From: Vulcaniibacterium tengchongense
Lineage (GTDB): Bacteria; Pseudomonadota; Gammaproteobacteria; Xanthomonadales; Xanthomonadaceae
DNA: 64,000 nt
Direction: 5' to 3'
NCBI RefSeq assembly: GCF_003814555.1
Contig: NZ_RKQN01000001.1
Location: 434,001 to 498,000, forward strand
How positions within the stretch are numbered: position 1 is the stretch's first letter; the number at the start of each line of letters is the position of its first letter. Of this stretch, positions 35,004 to 47,114 are shown piece by piece. The position numbers and the translations under genes were made by a program. Below the pieces are notes generated by a model that saw nothing but the letters and a program-made list of their open reading frames with translations, had not been told where the DNA came from and made no database searches.

Positions 35004-35747
35004 ATGACCCCGACATTGCAAGGCGAAATCGCGCTGGTCACCGGCGCCAGCCGCGGCATCGGCGCGGCGATCGCCGACGAACTGGCCGCGCAGGGCGCGA
35101 CCGTGATCGGCACCGCCACTTCCGAGTCCGGCGCCCAGGCCATCGGCGAGCGCCTGCGCGCGCACGGCGGCCACGGCCGCGTGCTCGACGTCGCCGACGG
35201 CGCCGCGGTCGAGGCGCTGATCGACTCGATCGGCAAGGAGATCGGCCCGATCTCGATCCTGGTCAACAACGCCGGCATCACCCGCGACAACCTGCTGATG
35301 CGGATGAAGGACGAGGACTGGCAGGCGATCCTCGACACCAACCTGACCAGCGTCTACCGCACCAGCAAGGCGGTGATGCGCCCGATGATGAAGGCGCGCA
35401 AGGGCCGCATCGTCAACATCGCCTCGGTGATCGGCGTGACCGGCAACGCCGGCCAGGCCAACTATGCCGCGGCCAAGGCCGGCATCATCGCCTTCAGCAA
35501 GTCGCTGGCGAAGGAAATCGGTTCGCGCGGCGTCACCGTCAACGTGGTCGCGCCCGGTTTCATCGACACCGACATGACCCGCTCGCTGCCCGAGGACGCG
35601 AAGAACGCGATGCTCGGCCAGATCGCGCTCGGCCGCTTCGGCGAGCCGGCCGACGTGGCCCGTGCGGTCGCGTTCCTGGCCGGCCCGGGCGGCGCCTACA
35701 TCACTGGCGAGACCCTGCACGTCAACGGCGGCATGTACATGCCCTGA
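35004..35747 (+). CDS. fabG: 3-oxoacyl-ACP reductase
   Basis: This 247-residue SDR enzyme reduces beta-ketoacyl-ACP with NADPH. It shows the TGASRGIG cofactor loop (13-20), NNAG, the catalytic Ser141, Tyr154 and Lys158 (YAAAK) and a C-terminal MYMP. It is placed between fabD and acpP as in E. coli. Confidence 0.95.
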   Translation: MTPTLQGEIALVTGASRGIGAAIADELAAQGATVIGTATSESGAQAIGERLRAHGGHGRVLDVADGAAVEALIDSIGKEIGPISILVNNAGITRDNLLMRMKDEDWQAILDTNLTSVYRTSKAVMRPMMKARKGRIVNIASVIGVTGNAGQANYAAAKAGIIAFSKSLAKEIGSRGVTVNVVAPGFIDTDMTRSLPEDAKNAMLGQIALGRFGEPADVARAVAFLAGPGGAYITGETLHVNGGMYMP

Positions 35748-35869
35748 CGCCGGCGAAATTCGGCCGCTAAGCGGTTGAACGAAAAGGGCTTTCGCGCACG
35801 CTCGCGATCGCCCGCGATTCCATTAGACTATTCCGTCGAACATCCCGTCCCGGGAGGAGTGAGAACCCC

Positions 35870-36109
35870 ATGAGCGACATCGAAAATCGCGTCAAGAAGA
35901 TTGTGATCGAACAGCTTGGCGTTGACGCAGCACAAGTCACCAACAACGCTTCGTTCGTCGACGACCTCGGCGCGGACTCGCTCGACACCGTCGAGCTGGT
36001 GATGGCGCTCGAAGAAGAGTTCGAGTGCGAGATCCCGGACGAAGAGGCCGAGAAGATCACCACCGTGCAGCAGGCCATCGACTACGTCAAAGCGAACGTC
36101 AAGCAGTAA
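35870..36109 (+). CDS. acpP: Acyl carrier protein
   Basis: This 79-residue acidic four-helix protein carries growing acyl chains on a 4'-phosphopantetheine attached to Ser37 (GADSLDT). It is preceded by a strong ribosome site (GGGAGGAGTG). Its codons are visibly less GC-extreme than its neighbours, which fits very high expression. A TAGACT box at about 35824-35829 may allow separate transcription from fabG. Confidence 0.98.
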   Translation: MSDIENRVKKIVIEQLGVDAAQVTNNASFVDDLGADSLDTVELVMALEEEFECEIPDEEAEKITTVQQAIDYVKANVKQ

Positions 36110-36319
36110 GTTCGTTCCTGGACGGAACCGCGGCCGCCCGCGGCCGGGTCTTCCCGTCCTCCGCAACGAAGGCGCGGCCGCCGCGGCCGCCGCCTTCGGA
36201 ACGGGGCCGGCGCCCGCTCGGGCCCCGGTCTCCGGTAAAACCGACCGGGGCCGCTCTGCGGCCCCGCGTCGTATCGACCGGCCGATGCGCCGGCGCTGTG
36301 TCCGCAGAGGGAGTGCCTT

Positions 36320-37558
36320 ATGTCCAAACGTCGCGTCGTCGTCACCGGCCTCGGGATCGTCTCGCCGCTCGGCAACGATCTGGCCAGCACCTGGGACGGC
36401 ATCGTCAACGGCCGCTCCGGCATCGGGCCGATCACCCTTTTCGACGCCTCCGGCTTCACCACCCGCATCGCCGGCGAGGTGCGCGACTTCGACGTCACCC
36501 GCTGGGTGAACCCGAAGGACGCGAAGAAGATGGATCCGTTCATCCACTACGGCGTCGCCGCTTCGCTGATGGCGATGGAGGACGCCGGCCTGACCGTGGA
36601 GGAGTCCAACGCCGAGCGCATCGGCGCGCTAATCGGCTCGGGCATCGGCGGCATCCTCGGCATCGAGGAGCAGACCGTGAAGTACCACGAGGGCGGCCCG
36701 CGCAAGATCTCGCCGTTCTACGTGCCCAGCACCATCATCAACATGCTGCCCGGCCAGGTCTCGCTGCTGACCGGCATCAAGGGCCCCAACTTCTCCGCGG
36801 TGTCCGCCTGCGCCACGTCGAACCACTCGATCGGCATGGCGATGCGCATGATCCAGTACGGCGACGCCGACGTGATGATCGCAGGCGGCGCCGAGCGCGG
36901 TTCCTCGCCGACCTCGGTCGGCGGCTTCTGCTCGATGAAGGCGATGTCCACGCGCAACGACGAGCCGGCCAAGGCCTCGCGCCCGTGGGACAAGGACCGC
37001 GACGGCTTCGTCCTCGGCGACGGCGCCGGCATCCTGGTGCTGGAAGAGTACGAGCACGCCAAGGCGCGCGGCGCGCGCATCTACTGCGAGCTGGCCGGCT
37101 TCGGCGCCTCGTCCGACGCGTTCCACATGACCGCGCCGAGCGAGAACGGCGAGGGCCCGGCGCGCTGCATGGCCGCGGCGTTCAAGGATGCCGGCATCAA
37201 CCCGGACCAGGTCGGCTACCTCAACGCGCACGGCACCTCCACGCCGCTGGGCGACGTGGCCGAGACGCTGGCGATCAAGCGCGCGCTCGGCGACCACGCC
37301 TACAAGACCATGGTCAGCTCGACCAAGTCGATGACCGGGCACCTGCTCGGCGCGGCCGGCGGCGCCGAGGCGATCTTCTCGGTGCTGACGCTGCACCACG
37401 GCATCATCCCGCCGACCATCAACCTGGACGAACCGGGCGAGGGCTGCGACCTCGACTACGTGCCGAACGTCGCCCGCGAGGCGCAGGTGGACGTGGCGGT
37501 GTCGAATGGCTTCGGTTTCGGCGGCACCAACGGCACGCTGGTGTTCAGGCGGATCTGA
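36320..37558 (+). CDS. fabF: Beta-ketoacyl-ACP synthase II
   Basis: FabF elongates acyl-ACP with malonyl-ACP and controls unsaturated chain length with temperature. The 412-residue protein has the Cys-His-His triad: Cys164 (SACATSNHS), His304 (NAHGTST) and His341 (MTGHLLGAAGG). It ends at a clear terminator before pabB. Confidence 0.96.
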   Translation: MSKRRVVVTGLGIVSPLGNDLASTWDGIVNGRSGIGPITLFDASGFTTRIAGEVRDFDVTRWVNPKDAKKMDPFIHYGVAASLMAMEDAGLTVEESNAERIGALIGSGIGGILGIEEQTVKYHEGGPRKISPFYVPSTIINMLPGQVSLLTGIKGPNFSAVSACATSNHSIGMAMRMIQYGDADVMIAGGAERGSSPTSVGGFCSMKAMSTRNDEPAKASRPWDKDRDGFVLGDGAGILVLEEYEHAKARGARIYCELAGFGASSDAFHMTAPSENGEGPARCMAAAFKDAGINPDQVGYLNAHGTSTPLGDVAETLAIKRALGDHAYKTMVSSTKSMTGHLLGAAGGAEAIFSVLTLHHGIIPPTINLDEPGEGCDLDYVPNVAREAQVDVAVSNGFGFGGTNGTLVFRRI

Positions 37559-37578
37559 GGCCGGCTGCCGCGGTACCC

Positions 37579-37610
37579 GCGATCCCCGCCGCGGCGGGGA
37601 TCGCCGTTTT
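37579..37610 (+). terminator. Terminator after fabF
   Basis: A GC-rich 13-bp inverted repeat (GCGATCCCCGCCG and complement, effective loop of about 4) is followed by CGTTTT. It likely ends the acpP-fabF transcript. Confidence 0.75.
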
Positions 37611-37710
37611 CGCCAGGCGCGAGGCCGCCGCGGCACGGTCGACATGAGGCTCCCCCTTTGCCGCGGCCGGCGCGACGCGGCCGCCACTCCCACGACTGGA
37701 CCACGGCCGC

Positions 37711-39063
37711 ATGCTCCTGACCCGCGCCCTGCCGGCTCCGCTCGATCCGCTCGCGCTGCACCGGCTGGCGCCACGGCGCTATCCGCTGCTGCTCGAGTCC
37801 AGCGCGCACGGCACCGCCCAGGGCCGCTGGGACCTGCTGCTCGCCGCATCGGGCGAAGCGCTGCGCCTCGGCGCGGACGGCGCGGTATGCGACCGCGACG
37901 GACGCGTCGTCGGCGGCGATTTCTTCGCCGCGCTGGACGAAGCCTGGCGAGCGGCGCGGATCGCGCGCGACGAGCCGCGCTGGCCGTTCCGCGGCGGCTG
38001 GGCGCTGCTGCTGGGCTACGAGGCGGCGGCGCAGGTCGAGCCGGTGCTGCGCCTGCCGCGCGCGCCGGGCGCCTTGCCGGCGGCGCTCGCGTTGCGCTGC
38101 CCGGCCGCGCTGTTGCGCGACCGCGCCCGCGGCGATTGCGTGGCGATCGCCGAACCGGAACATGCGGCGCTGCTCGAGGGGCTGCTCGCCGACGCGTCGG
38201 TGGCCGCGCGCCTGCCGCCGCTGCCGGCGTGGACGCCGCCGGAGGCGATCGAGGAGGACGAGCCGCGGCGCTTCGTCGACGGCGTGGCCCGGGTGCTCGA
38301 CTATCTCGCCGCCGGCGACGTGTTCCAGGTCAATCTCTCGCGCGGCTGGCGCGCGCGCTTCGAGGCGCCCGCGGATCCGGCCGCGCTGTTCCAGCGCCTG
38401 CGCGAGAACAATCCGGCGCCGTTCGCCGGCGTGTTCGCGGGCGAGGGCTGGGCGGTGGTCAGTGCGTCGCCGGAGCGGCTGGTGTCGGTGCGCGGCGAAC
38501 GGGTGGAGACGCGGCCGATCGCCGGCACCCGCGCGCGCCTGCCCGGCGACGACGAGGCGGCGCGCGTCCGCGAGCTGGTCGGCCATCCGAAGGAACGCGC
38601 CGAGCACGTGATGCTGATCGACCTGGAGCGCAACGACCTCGGCCGCGTCTGCGCGCCGGGCAGCGTCGAGGTCGACGAGCTGATGACCGTGGAGAGCTAT
38701 GCGCACGTGCACCACATCGTCAGCAACGTGCGCGGCCTCCTGCGCGCGGACGCGACGCCGGGGCAGGTGATCCGCGCGGTGTTTCCCGGCGGCACCATCA
38801 CCGGCTGCCCGAAGGTGCGGTGCATGCAGATCATCGCCGAGCTGGAGGGCGTCGGCCGCGGCGCCTACACCGGGGCGATGGGCTGGCTGGGCCGCGACGG
38901 CGACCTCGACCTCAACATCCTGATCCGCAGCGCCGAGCTCGAAGGCGATGCGCTGCGCTTCCGCACCGGCGCCGGCATCGTGATCGACTCCGATCCGCGG
39001 CGCGAGCTCGAGGAGACCCGGGCCAAGGCGCGAGGGATGTTGCGGGCGCTGGGGGTGGAGTGA
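37711..39063 (+). CDS. pabB: Aminodeoxychorismate synthase component I-like (chorismate-utilising enzyme)
   Basis: This 450-residue chorismate-binding enzyme, with pabC just downstream, is expected to make 4-amino-4-deoxychorismate for folate. The catalytic half contains AGDVFQVNLSRGW, SASPERLVS, the signature TRPIAGTRAR (Ala271), KERAEHVMLIDLERNDLGRV, FPGGTITGCPKVRCMQII and GYTGAMGW-like AYTGAMGW. In E. coli PabB the signature is PIKGT with a covalent Lys274; here it is Ala, as in anthranilate synthase TrpE. A PabA/TrpG amidotransferase is not in the window. Genomic context favours PabB. Confidence 0.85.
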   Translation: MLLTRALPAPLDPLALHRLAPRRYPLLLESSAHGTAQGRWDLLLAASGEALRLGADGAVCDRDGRVVGGDFFAALDEAWRAARIARDEPRWPFRGGWALLLGYEAAAQVEPVLRLPRAPGALPAALALRCPAALLRDRARGDCVAIAEPEHAALLEGLLADASVAARLPPLPAWTPPEAIEEDEPRRFVDGVARVLDYLAAGDVFQVNLSRGWRARFEAPADPAALFQRLRENNPAPFAGVFAGEGWAVVSASPERLVSVRGERVETRPIAGTRARLPGDDEAARVRELVGHPKERAEHVMLIDLERNDLGRVCAPGSVEVDELMTVESYAHVHHIVSNVRGLLRADATPGQVIRAVFPGGTITGCPKVRCMQIIAELEGVGRGAYTGAMGWLGRDGDLDLNILIRSAELEGDALRFRTGAGIVIDSDPRRELEETRAKARGMLRALGVE

Positions 39064-39368
39064 CTTCCCGCCGTGGATCGATGCGGATACGCGGATCGGA
39101 GAGCGCGCGCATTTCCGCTTCCGGCGCGAGCACGAGCTTCGTGCCATGCGGCGCCCGGACGCGGCGGGGCGGGGCGTTGCGCGACGCGCTGCAAGTACAT
39201 CCATGCAGGCCCTTCGGCGGCGTCCATGCCGCCGAACCCCGCGCGAGGCGATGTCGCGCCGCCCGCGGGCGGGGGCGGGCGGTCGAAGTGGATGCCGCCC
39301 GACGCCGCGGTCACGGGGCCGCTTCCGGCCCGCGCACATCCGCGTCAACTCGTGGCAAAAGGAATCCC
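39064..39368. other. 305-bp gap between pabB and pabC
   Basis: I see no supportable gene, RNA or strong hairpin here. The stretch is GC-rich and contains two short direct copies of GTCCATG-like sequence (about 39200-39235) near a CCCTTCGGCGG stretch. It interrupts an otherwise tight cluster. Confidence 0.5.
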
Positions 39369-42064
<2,696 letters not shown>

Positions 42065-42068
<4 letters not shown>

Positions 42069-43045
42069 GCCCCGCCGACCACGCCTTCGCCCCCTGGCAG
42101 CAGCGCGTCTACGCGCAGGCCGCGGCCGCGCTCGACGCCGGCCGGCTCGCCCACGGCCTGCTGTTCTGCGGCCCCGCGCAGCTGGGCAAGCGCGCGCTGG
42201 CCCAGCGCCTGGCACGGCGCGTGCTGTGCCCGCAGCGCGGCGCCGACGGCGAGCCGTGCGGGCATTGCCGCAGTTGCCAGCTGTTCGCCGCCGGCACCCA
42301 TCCGGACTTCCGCACGGTCTCGTTCGTGCCGAACAAGGAAGGCACGCGGCTGCGCACCGAGATCGTGATCGAGCAGATCCGCCAGCTTTCCGAACAGCTC
42401 GCGCTGACGCCGCAGTACGGCGGCGCGCAGGTCGCGATCATCGACCCGGCCGACGCGATCAACCACGCCGCCTGCAACGCGTTGCTGAAGACCCTCGAAG
42501 AGCCGGTGCCGGGCCGCTACCTGTGGCTGGTCAGCGCGCATCCGGCGCGGTTGCCGGCGACGATCCGCAGCCGCTGCCAGCGCTACGAACTGCGCCTGCC
42601 GCCGCGCGCCGAGGCGCTGGCCTGGCTGCAGGCGCAGGGCCATGCGCCGTCCGTCGCGAACGAGGCGCTGGACGCCGCGCGCGGCCATCCCGGCCTCGCC
42701 CACGAATGGCTGCAGGGCGACGGCCTGGCGCTGCGCCGCGAGGTCGCGGGCGATCTCGCCCGGCTCGGCCGCGGCGAGCTGGCGCCGGTCGAGGCCGCGC
42801 AGCGCTGGGCCGGCGACGACCGCGCCGAACTGCGCCTGCGCCACGCCGCCGACCTCGCCCTGCAGCAAGCCGCCGGCTTGACCGACCCGGCGCGAACGCG
42901 CAGTCTGGCGGCCTGGTTCGAACGGGCGAACCGCACGCGCGATCTGCTGCGCACCACGGTGCGCGCCGATCTGGCGGTCGCCGAACTGTTGCTGGCTTGG
43001 CGCGCCCTGGACGGGCGCGCGGGCGACGAGGGGCGGAAACGATGA
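42065..43045 (+). CDS. holB: DNA polymerase III delta' subunit
   Basis: This 326-residue clamp-loader subunit is related to DnaX but lacks a functional P-loop (FCGPAQLGKRAL). It keeps the zinc module (CPQRGADGEPCGHCRSC), [24 protein letters not shown] and the SRC arginine-finger (TIRSRCQRY). The ATG at 42065 is preferred to 42011, which would start inside the upstream gap. The stop overlaps the pilZ ATG. Confidence 0.93.
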
Positions 43046-43407
43046 GCGGCACGACCGGCGCGGGGGGCGCGCGGCAGGGCATCCTGTCGCTGGCGATCAA
43101 GGACAAGGCGCAGCTGTACGCCGCCTACATGCCGTTCCTGAAGCAGGGCGGCATCTTCGTGCCGACGCCCAAGCGCTATTTCCTCGGCGACGAGGTGTTC
43201 GTGCTGCTTACCTTGCCCGAATCGCAGGAACGCCTGCCGGTCGCCGGCAAGGTGGTCTGGGTGACCCCGGTCGGTGCGCAGGGCAATCGCCCCGCCGGGA
43301 TCGGCGTGCAGTTCGCCGACACGCCCGAGGGCGAGGCGATCAAGGGCAAGATCGAGGCCCTGCTGGCCGGCTCGCTCACCGCGGAACGGTCAACGCATAC
43401 GATGTAG
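43042..43407 (+). CDS. pilZ: PilZ-domain protein (type IV pilus type)
   Basis: This 121-residue cytoplasmic protein matches the original PilZ of type IV pilus assembly: GILSLAIKDKAQLYAAYMPFLKQGGIFVPTPKRYFLGDEVFVLLTLPESQERLPVAGKVVWVTP...GIGVQF. The RxxxR and (D/N)xSxxG residues that bind c-di-GMP in other PilZ proteins are not visible, as is usual for this subgroup. In xanthomonads it bridges PilB and an EAL protein. It is translationally coupled to holB. Confidence 0.92.
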   Translation: MSGTTGAGGARQGILSLAIKDKAQLYAAYMPFLKQGGIFVPTPKRYFLGDEVFVLLTLPESQERLPVAGKVVWVTPVGAQGNRPAGIGVQFADTPEGEAIKGKIEALLAGSLTAERSTHTM

Positions 43408-44225
43408 CGCGGTGGCGCCGTTCCGCAGATCGCGGCGGGCTGCGCAGGGACGCGGCGGGACGGCAGGCCAGGGGCGACGCCAAGGCAATGGAACTGGCCG
43501 CATCAGGCGCCGACCGGTCCGTGGCCGAGCTGCCGCCCCAGGCCGCGCTACAGGTGCGGCTGCGGCAGCGGATGCGCGAACGTACGCCGGCGCGAGCTGG
43601 CCGGGCGGCGCGGCCAGCTCGCGGCCGCTCGTCGGAACGTCCGCCTCGGCGCGGGGCGGTCGGCGTTGCGATCCGGGCTGCGCGACCTCGAACTCCACCT
43701 CGCGGAGCCGCCGCGAACCGCGCATGCGGAAGGCGTCCGCCCTGTTCGTGCCGGCGCTCCTGACCTTGCCCGACGACCTGATCGCGGGATGGCTCGCATC
43801 GTTACGGCGAACGCGCATTTGCCCGCGAAGCCATCCCGCGGTTTCCGACGCGGGCGCGTCGCGCGTCCACGCTCGCGCGTGTCGCGGCGCGGGAACGCAG
43901 CCCCGCGGGCCGGATTGGGCGCCCGGGAGCGCCGCGGCCCCCGTCGCTGCGGTTCGTCACCGCGTGCGATCGATCGAACCCGCGCGCGCCCATGCGCGGC
44001 GTCGAGCGCGGGCATCGAGGCGCCTGTGCGCGGCACGTATCCGCCTCGGAACACCGCAAGCTTGGCGCTGGCGTCTTCGCTCGAGCGCCGAAGCCGCTGC
44101 CGCGCATCCTCCGGAGAGGGGCGCCGGCGCATCGATGCGGCGCGACCGCATTTGCGCGCACAAGCGCAGCCGCGGCGACGGTGTCCCGGCGCAGCCGGCT
44201 GCGGCCGCAAAGGCCGGGACGCGAA
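43408..44225. other. 818-bp non-coding stretch with an inverted repeat
   Basis: No ORF here looks like a protein: all open frames are Arg/Ala/Pro-rich, typical of GC-rich noise. A perfect 12-bp inverted repeat (CGCGGGATGGCT at 43783-43794 and its complement at 43829-43840, 34-nt loop) is the main structure. The fadB-like gene ends at 44226 on the minus strand, so the region lies between convergent genes. It could be remnant DNA or hold an unrecognised RNA. Confidence 0.5.
43783..43840. repeat. Inverted repeat with 12-bp arms
   Basis: Arms CGCGGGATGGCT and AGCCATCCCGCG enclose a 34-nt loop. The arm core resembles the GCGGGAATGGCG arm of the inverted repeat at 57592-57667. Confidence 0.7.
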
Positions 44226-46280
44226 TCAGCCGCGCAGCGCCGGGTTGTCCCAGCCGGGGCGCGGCGCGAAACGGTCGCCGTAACGGGCGTGCAGCTGTTG
44301 CAGGCGCGCCAGCAGCGCGTCGGCGCCGGTCTCGCGCACGTACTGGATCGGGCCGCCGCGGAACGGCGCGAAGCCGGTGCCGAAGATCACGCCGGCGTCG
44401 AGCAGGTCGGCGTCGGCGACCACGCCGTCGTGCAGGCACGCCACCGCTTCGTTGAGCAGCGGCAGGATCAGGCGATCTTCCAGGTCCGACGGCATCCGGT
44501 AATCCTTGGGCAACTGCGGCTTGACCGGCTTGCCGTTCTCCCATTTGTACAGGCCCTGGCCGTCCTTCTTGCCGCGCTGGCCGGGCTCCGGCGGGGCGGA
44601 CAGCGACTGGGGAATCGGCAGGCCGAGGAAGGGCGCCAGCTCCGCGCCGACGCCCGCCGCCACGTCCAGGCCGACCGTGTCGATCAGCTCGATCGGCCCC
44701 ATCGGCATGCCGAACTTCAGCGCCGCCTTGTCGATCGCCGCCCCCGGGATGCCTTCGGCGAACGCGGTCGCCGCCTCCAGCAGGTAGGGGAACAGCACCC
44801 GGTTGACCAGGAAGCCCGGGGTGCCGGCGACCGGCACCGGCAGCTTGTCGATGGCCTTGCAGAACGCCGCCAGGCGCTGCTCGGTCTGCGCCGCGACCTG
44901 GTCGTGGCGGATGATCTCGACCAGCGGCATCAGCGCGACCGGATTGAAGTAGTGCAGGCCGGCGAACCGGTCCGGCCGGGCGATGTGCTCGCGCAGCTCG
45001 CTCAGCGGGATCGACGAGGTGTTGGTGGTCAGCAGCGCGTCCGCCTTCATCCGCGGCTCGACCGCCGCGTACAGCTCGCGCTTGGCCTCCGCTTTCTCGA
45101 TGATCGCCTCGATCACCAGGTCGGCCTCGGCGACGCCGTCGCCGGCGAGGTCGCCCTTCAGCCGCGCCGCCGTCTCGGCGCGCCTGGCCTCATCCTTCAC
45201 CTTCTTCTCGAACAGCGCCTTCGCGCGCTCCAGCGCGGCGTCGATGAAGCGTTGCTCGCGGTCCTGCAGGGTCACCTCGAAGCCCTTGTACGCCGACCAG
45301 GCCGCGATGTCGCCGCCCATGACGCCGGCGCCGACCACGTGCACGCGGCGCACGCCGTGCTCCTTGCCGCCCAGGCCCTTCAGCCGCTCCTGCAGGAAGA
45401 ACACCCGGATCAGGTTGCGCGCGGTCGGGGTGGAGGCCAGCCTGACCACCGACTTGCGCTCGGCCGCGAGCAGCGCCTGGATGCCGCCGCCGCTGTTGGC
45501 CCAGGTGTCGATCAGCGCGTACGGCGCCGGGTAGTGCTCCTTGCGCGCCTTGCGCGCGACCTGCTTGGCCAGCATCGGCGCGAGCAGCTTGCGCGCCGGC
45601 CAGGTGTTGGTGGCCCAGCCGAGGAAGCGCTGCTTGAACGGCCGCGCCGCGCCGCGCAGGGCGTAGGCGGCGGCGACGTCGACCAGGGTCGAGGCATCGG
45701 TGACCTTGTCGACCAGGCCGGCCGCGCGCGCGGCCGACGCCGACAGCGAGCGCCCGGTGAGCATCAGGTCGAACGCGGCCGGGGCGCCGATCAGGCGCGG
45801 CAGGCGCACGCTGCCGCCCCAGCCCGGATAGATGCCGAGCTTCACTTCCGGCAGGCCGATCCGGGTCGAAGGATCGTTGCTGGCGACGCGGTGGCGGCAG
45901 GCCAGGGCGATCTCGGTGCCGCCGCCCATGCAGAAGCCGTGGATCGCGGCCACGGTCGGGCAGGGCAGTTCCGCCAGGCGCTGGAAGGTCTGCTGGCCGC
46001 GGCGGATCGCGTCGCCGACCGTGCCCATGGCGTCGAAGCTCTGGAACTCCTTGATGTCGGCGCCGGCGATGAAGCCGTTCGGCTTGGCCGAGCGCAGCAC
46101 CACGCCCCGGGGCGGATCCAGCGCCAGCCGTTCGAGCAAGGCGTCCAGTTCGATCAGCACGTCCTGGGCGAAGGTGTTGACCGGCGCGCCGGCGCGGTCG
46201 AACGACAGCACCAGGACGCCGTCGGCGCGCAGTTCGGTCTGCCAGTGCTGGAAACGGAGACCGTCGAGGCCAGCGATCAT
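44226..46280 (-). CDS. 3-hydroxyacyl-CoA dehydrogenase/enoyl-CoA hydratase (FadB/FadJ type)
   Basis: This 684-residue bifunctional beta-oxidation enzyme hydrates enoyl-CoA and oxidises the 3-hydroxyacyl product with NAD. The N-terminal crotonase domain has GFIAGADIKEF, GFCMGGGTEIALACRHRV and GIYPGWGGSVRLPRLIG with the catalytic glutamates. The linker leads to the Rossmann domain (VHVVGAGVMGGDIAAWSAYKG), TNTSSIPLSEL, the catalytic histidine in GLHYFNPV and GFLVNRVLFPYL. It is about 40 residues shorter than E. coli FadB. The ATG at 46280 is chosen. A thiolase partner is not in the window. Confidence 0.92.
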   Translation of the reverse strand: MIAGLDGLRFQHWQTELRADGVLVLSFDRAGAPVNTFAQDVLIELDALLERLALDPPRGVVLRSAKPNGFIAGADIKEFQSFDAMGTVGDAIRRGQQTFQRLAELPCPTVAAIHGFCMGGGTEIALACRHRVASNDPSTRIGLPEVKLGIYPGWGGSVRLPRLIGAPAAFDLMLTGRSLSASAARAAGLVDKVTDASTLVDVAAAYALRGAARPFKQRFLGWATNTWPARKLLAPMLAKQVARKARKEHYPAPYALIDTWANSGGGIQALLAAERKSVVRLASTPTARNLIRVFFLQERLKGLGGKEHGVRRVHVVGAGVMGGDIAAWSAYKGFEVTLQDREQRFIDAALERAKALFEKKVKDEARRAETAARLKGDLAGDGVAEADLVIEAIIEKAEAKRELYAAVEPRMKADALLTTNTSSIPLSELREHIARPDRFAGLHYFNPVALMPLVEIIRHDQVAAQTEQRLAAFCKAIDKLPVPVAGTPGFLVNRVLFPYLLEAATAFAEGIPGAAIDKAALKFGMPMGPIELIDTVGLDVAAGVGAELAPFLGLPIPQSLSAPPEPGQRGKKDGQGLYKWENGKPVKPQLPKDYRMPSDLEDRLILPLLNEAVACLHDGVVADADLLDAGVIFGTGFAPFRGGPIQYVRETGADALLARLQQLHARYGDRFAPRPGWDNPALRG

Positions 46281-46427
46281 TCGGCACCATCCGTTCAGGT
46301 ATGGGAGGCCGTTATCATCCCGAGGATGTTTCGCCGCAGTCAAATGCGCGCTTGATTTCCGGCGCTCGCGGCGGGCGGGACTTCGGCGCTTGCGGCGGTC
46401 GCGTCCGACCCCATTAATGATCGTGAT

Positions 46428-46455
46428 TGAACTTTCGCCCGGCAGGGCGGTCACA
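46428..46455 (+). promoter_or_regulatory. rpoE: Candidate sigma-E-dependent promoter of rpoE
   Basis: TGAACTT (46428-46434), a 15-bp spacer and GTCACA (46450-46455) resemble the GGAACTT / GTCTAA-type sigma-E sites. It lies 41 bp upstream of the rpoE ATG, which fits autoregulation. Confidence 0.45.
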
Positions 46456-46496
46456 GCGTTCGGCCACGGCCGAGCTGATCAGGAGCCCGGCCCTGT

Positions 46497-47114
46497 ATGG
46501 CCGAAACATTGCCCAAAGACGTGGAGTTGGACCAGGAGCTGGTCAGGCGTGTCCAGCGCGGCGACAGCGCGGCCTTCGATGCCTTGGTGCGCAAGTACCA
46601 GCATCGGATCGCCGGGCTGATCGGGCGCTACATTCCGGACTGGAGCGAATGCCAGGACGTCGCGCAGGAAACCTTCATCCGCGCCTACCGGGCGCTGCCG
46701 AACTTCCGCGGCGACGCCCAGTTCTATACGTGGTTGCACCGGATCGCCGTGAACACCGCCAAGAACCATCTGGTCGCGCAGAACCGCCGCCCGCCGGCGG
46801 ACGACATCGACGCCGGCGAGGCCGAGCACTTCGACGTCGGCGCGCGCCTGCGCGACACCGACACGCCGGAACATGAACTGCTGCGGCAGGAGATCGAACT
46901 CACCGTGATGCGCGTGGTCGAATCGCTGCCGGAGGAACTGCGGGCCGCGATCACCCTGCGCGAGGTGGACGGCCTGAGCTACGAGGAGATCGCGCAAAAG
47001 ATGGGGTGCCCGATCGGCACCGTCCGCTCGCGCATCTTCCGGGCGCGCGAAGCGATCGACGCCGAGCTGCGCCCCCTGCTGGACCACGATCCGAACGACA
47101 CCGCCAAGCGATGA
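46497..47114 (+). CDS. rpoE: RNA polymerase sigma factor RpoE (sigma-E/AlgU type)
   Basis: This 205-residue ECF sigma factor directs the envelope-stress response. Region 2 is visible (FDALVRKYQHRIAGLIGRYI, DVAQETFIRAYRALPNFRGDAQFYTWLHRIAVNTAKN) and region 4 (LPEELRAAITLREVDGLSYEEIAQKMGCPIGTVRSRIFRAREAI). The sequence follows the AlgU/RpoE subgroup. rseA overlaps it (ATGA) and mucD follows, forming the regulon's own operon. Confidence 0.95.
   Translation: MAETLPKDVELDQELVRRVQRGDSAAFDALVRKYQHRIAGLIGRYIPDWSECQDVAQETFIRAYRALPNFRGDAQFYTWLHRIAVNTAKNHLVAQNRRPPADDIDAGEAEHFDVGARLRDTDTPEHELLRQEIELTVMRVVESLPEELRAAITLREVDGLSYEEIAQKMGCPIGTVRSRIFRAREAIDAELRPLLDHDPNDTAKR

Noticed and set aside
36247-36265. 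GC-rich hairpin between acpP and fabF
   Set aside because: There is no U-run, and the loop is tiny; not enough for a terminator call.
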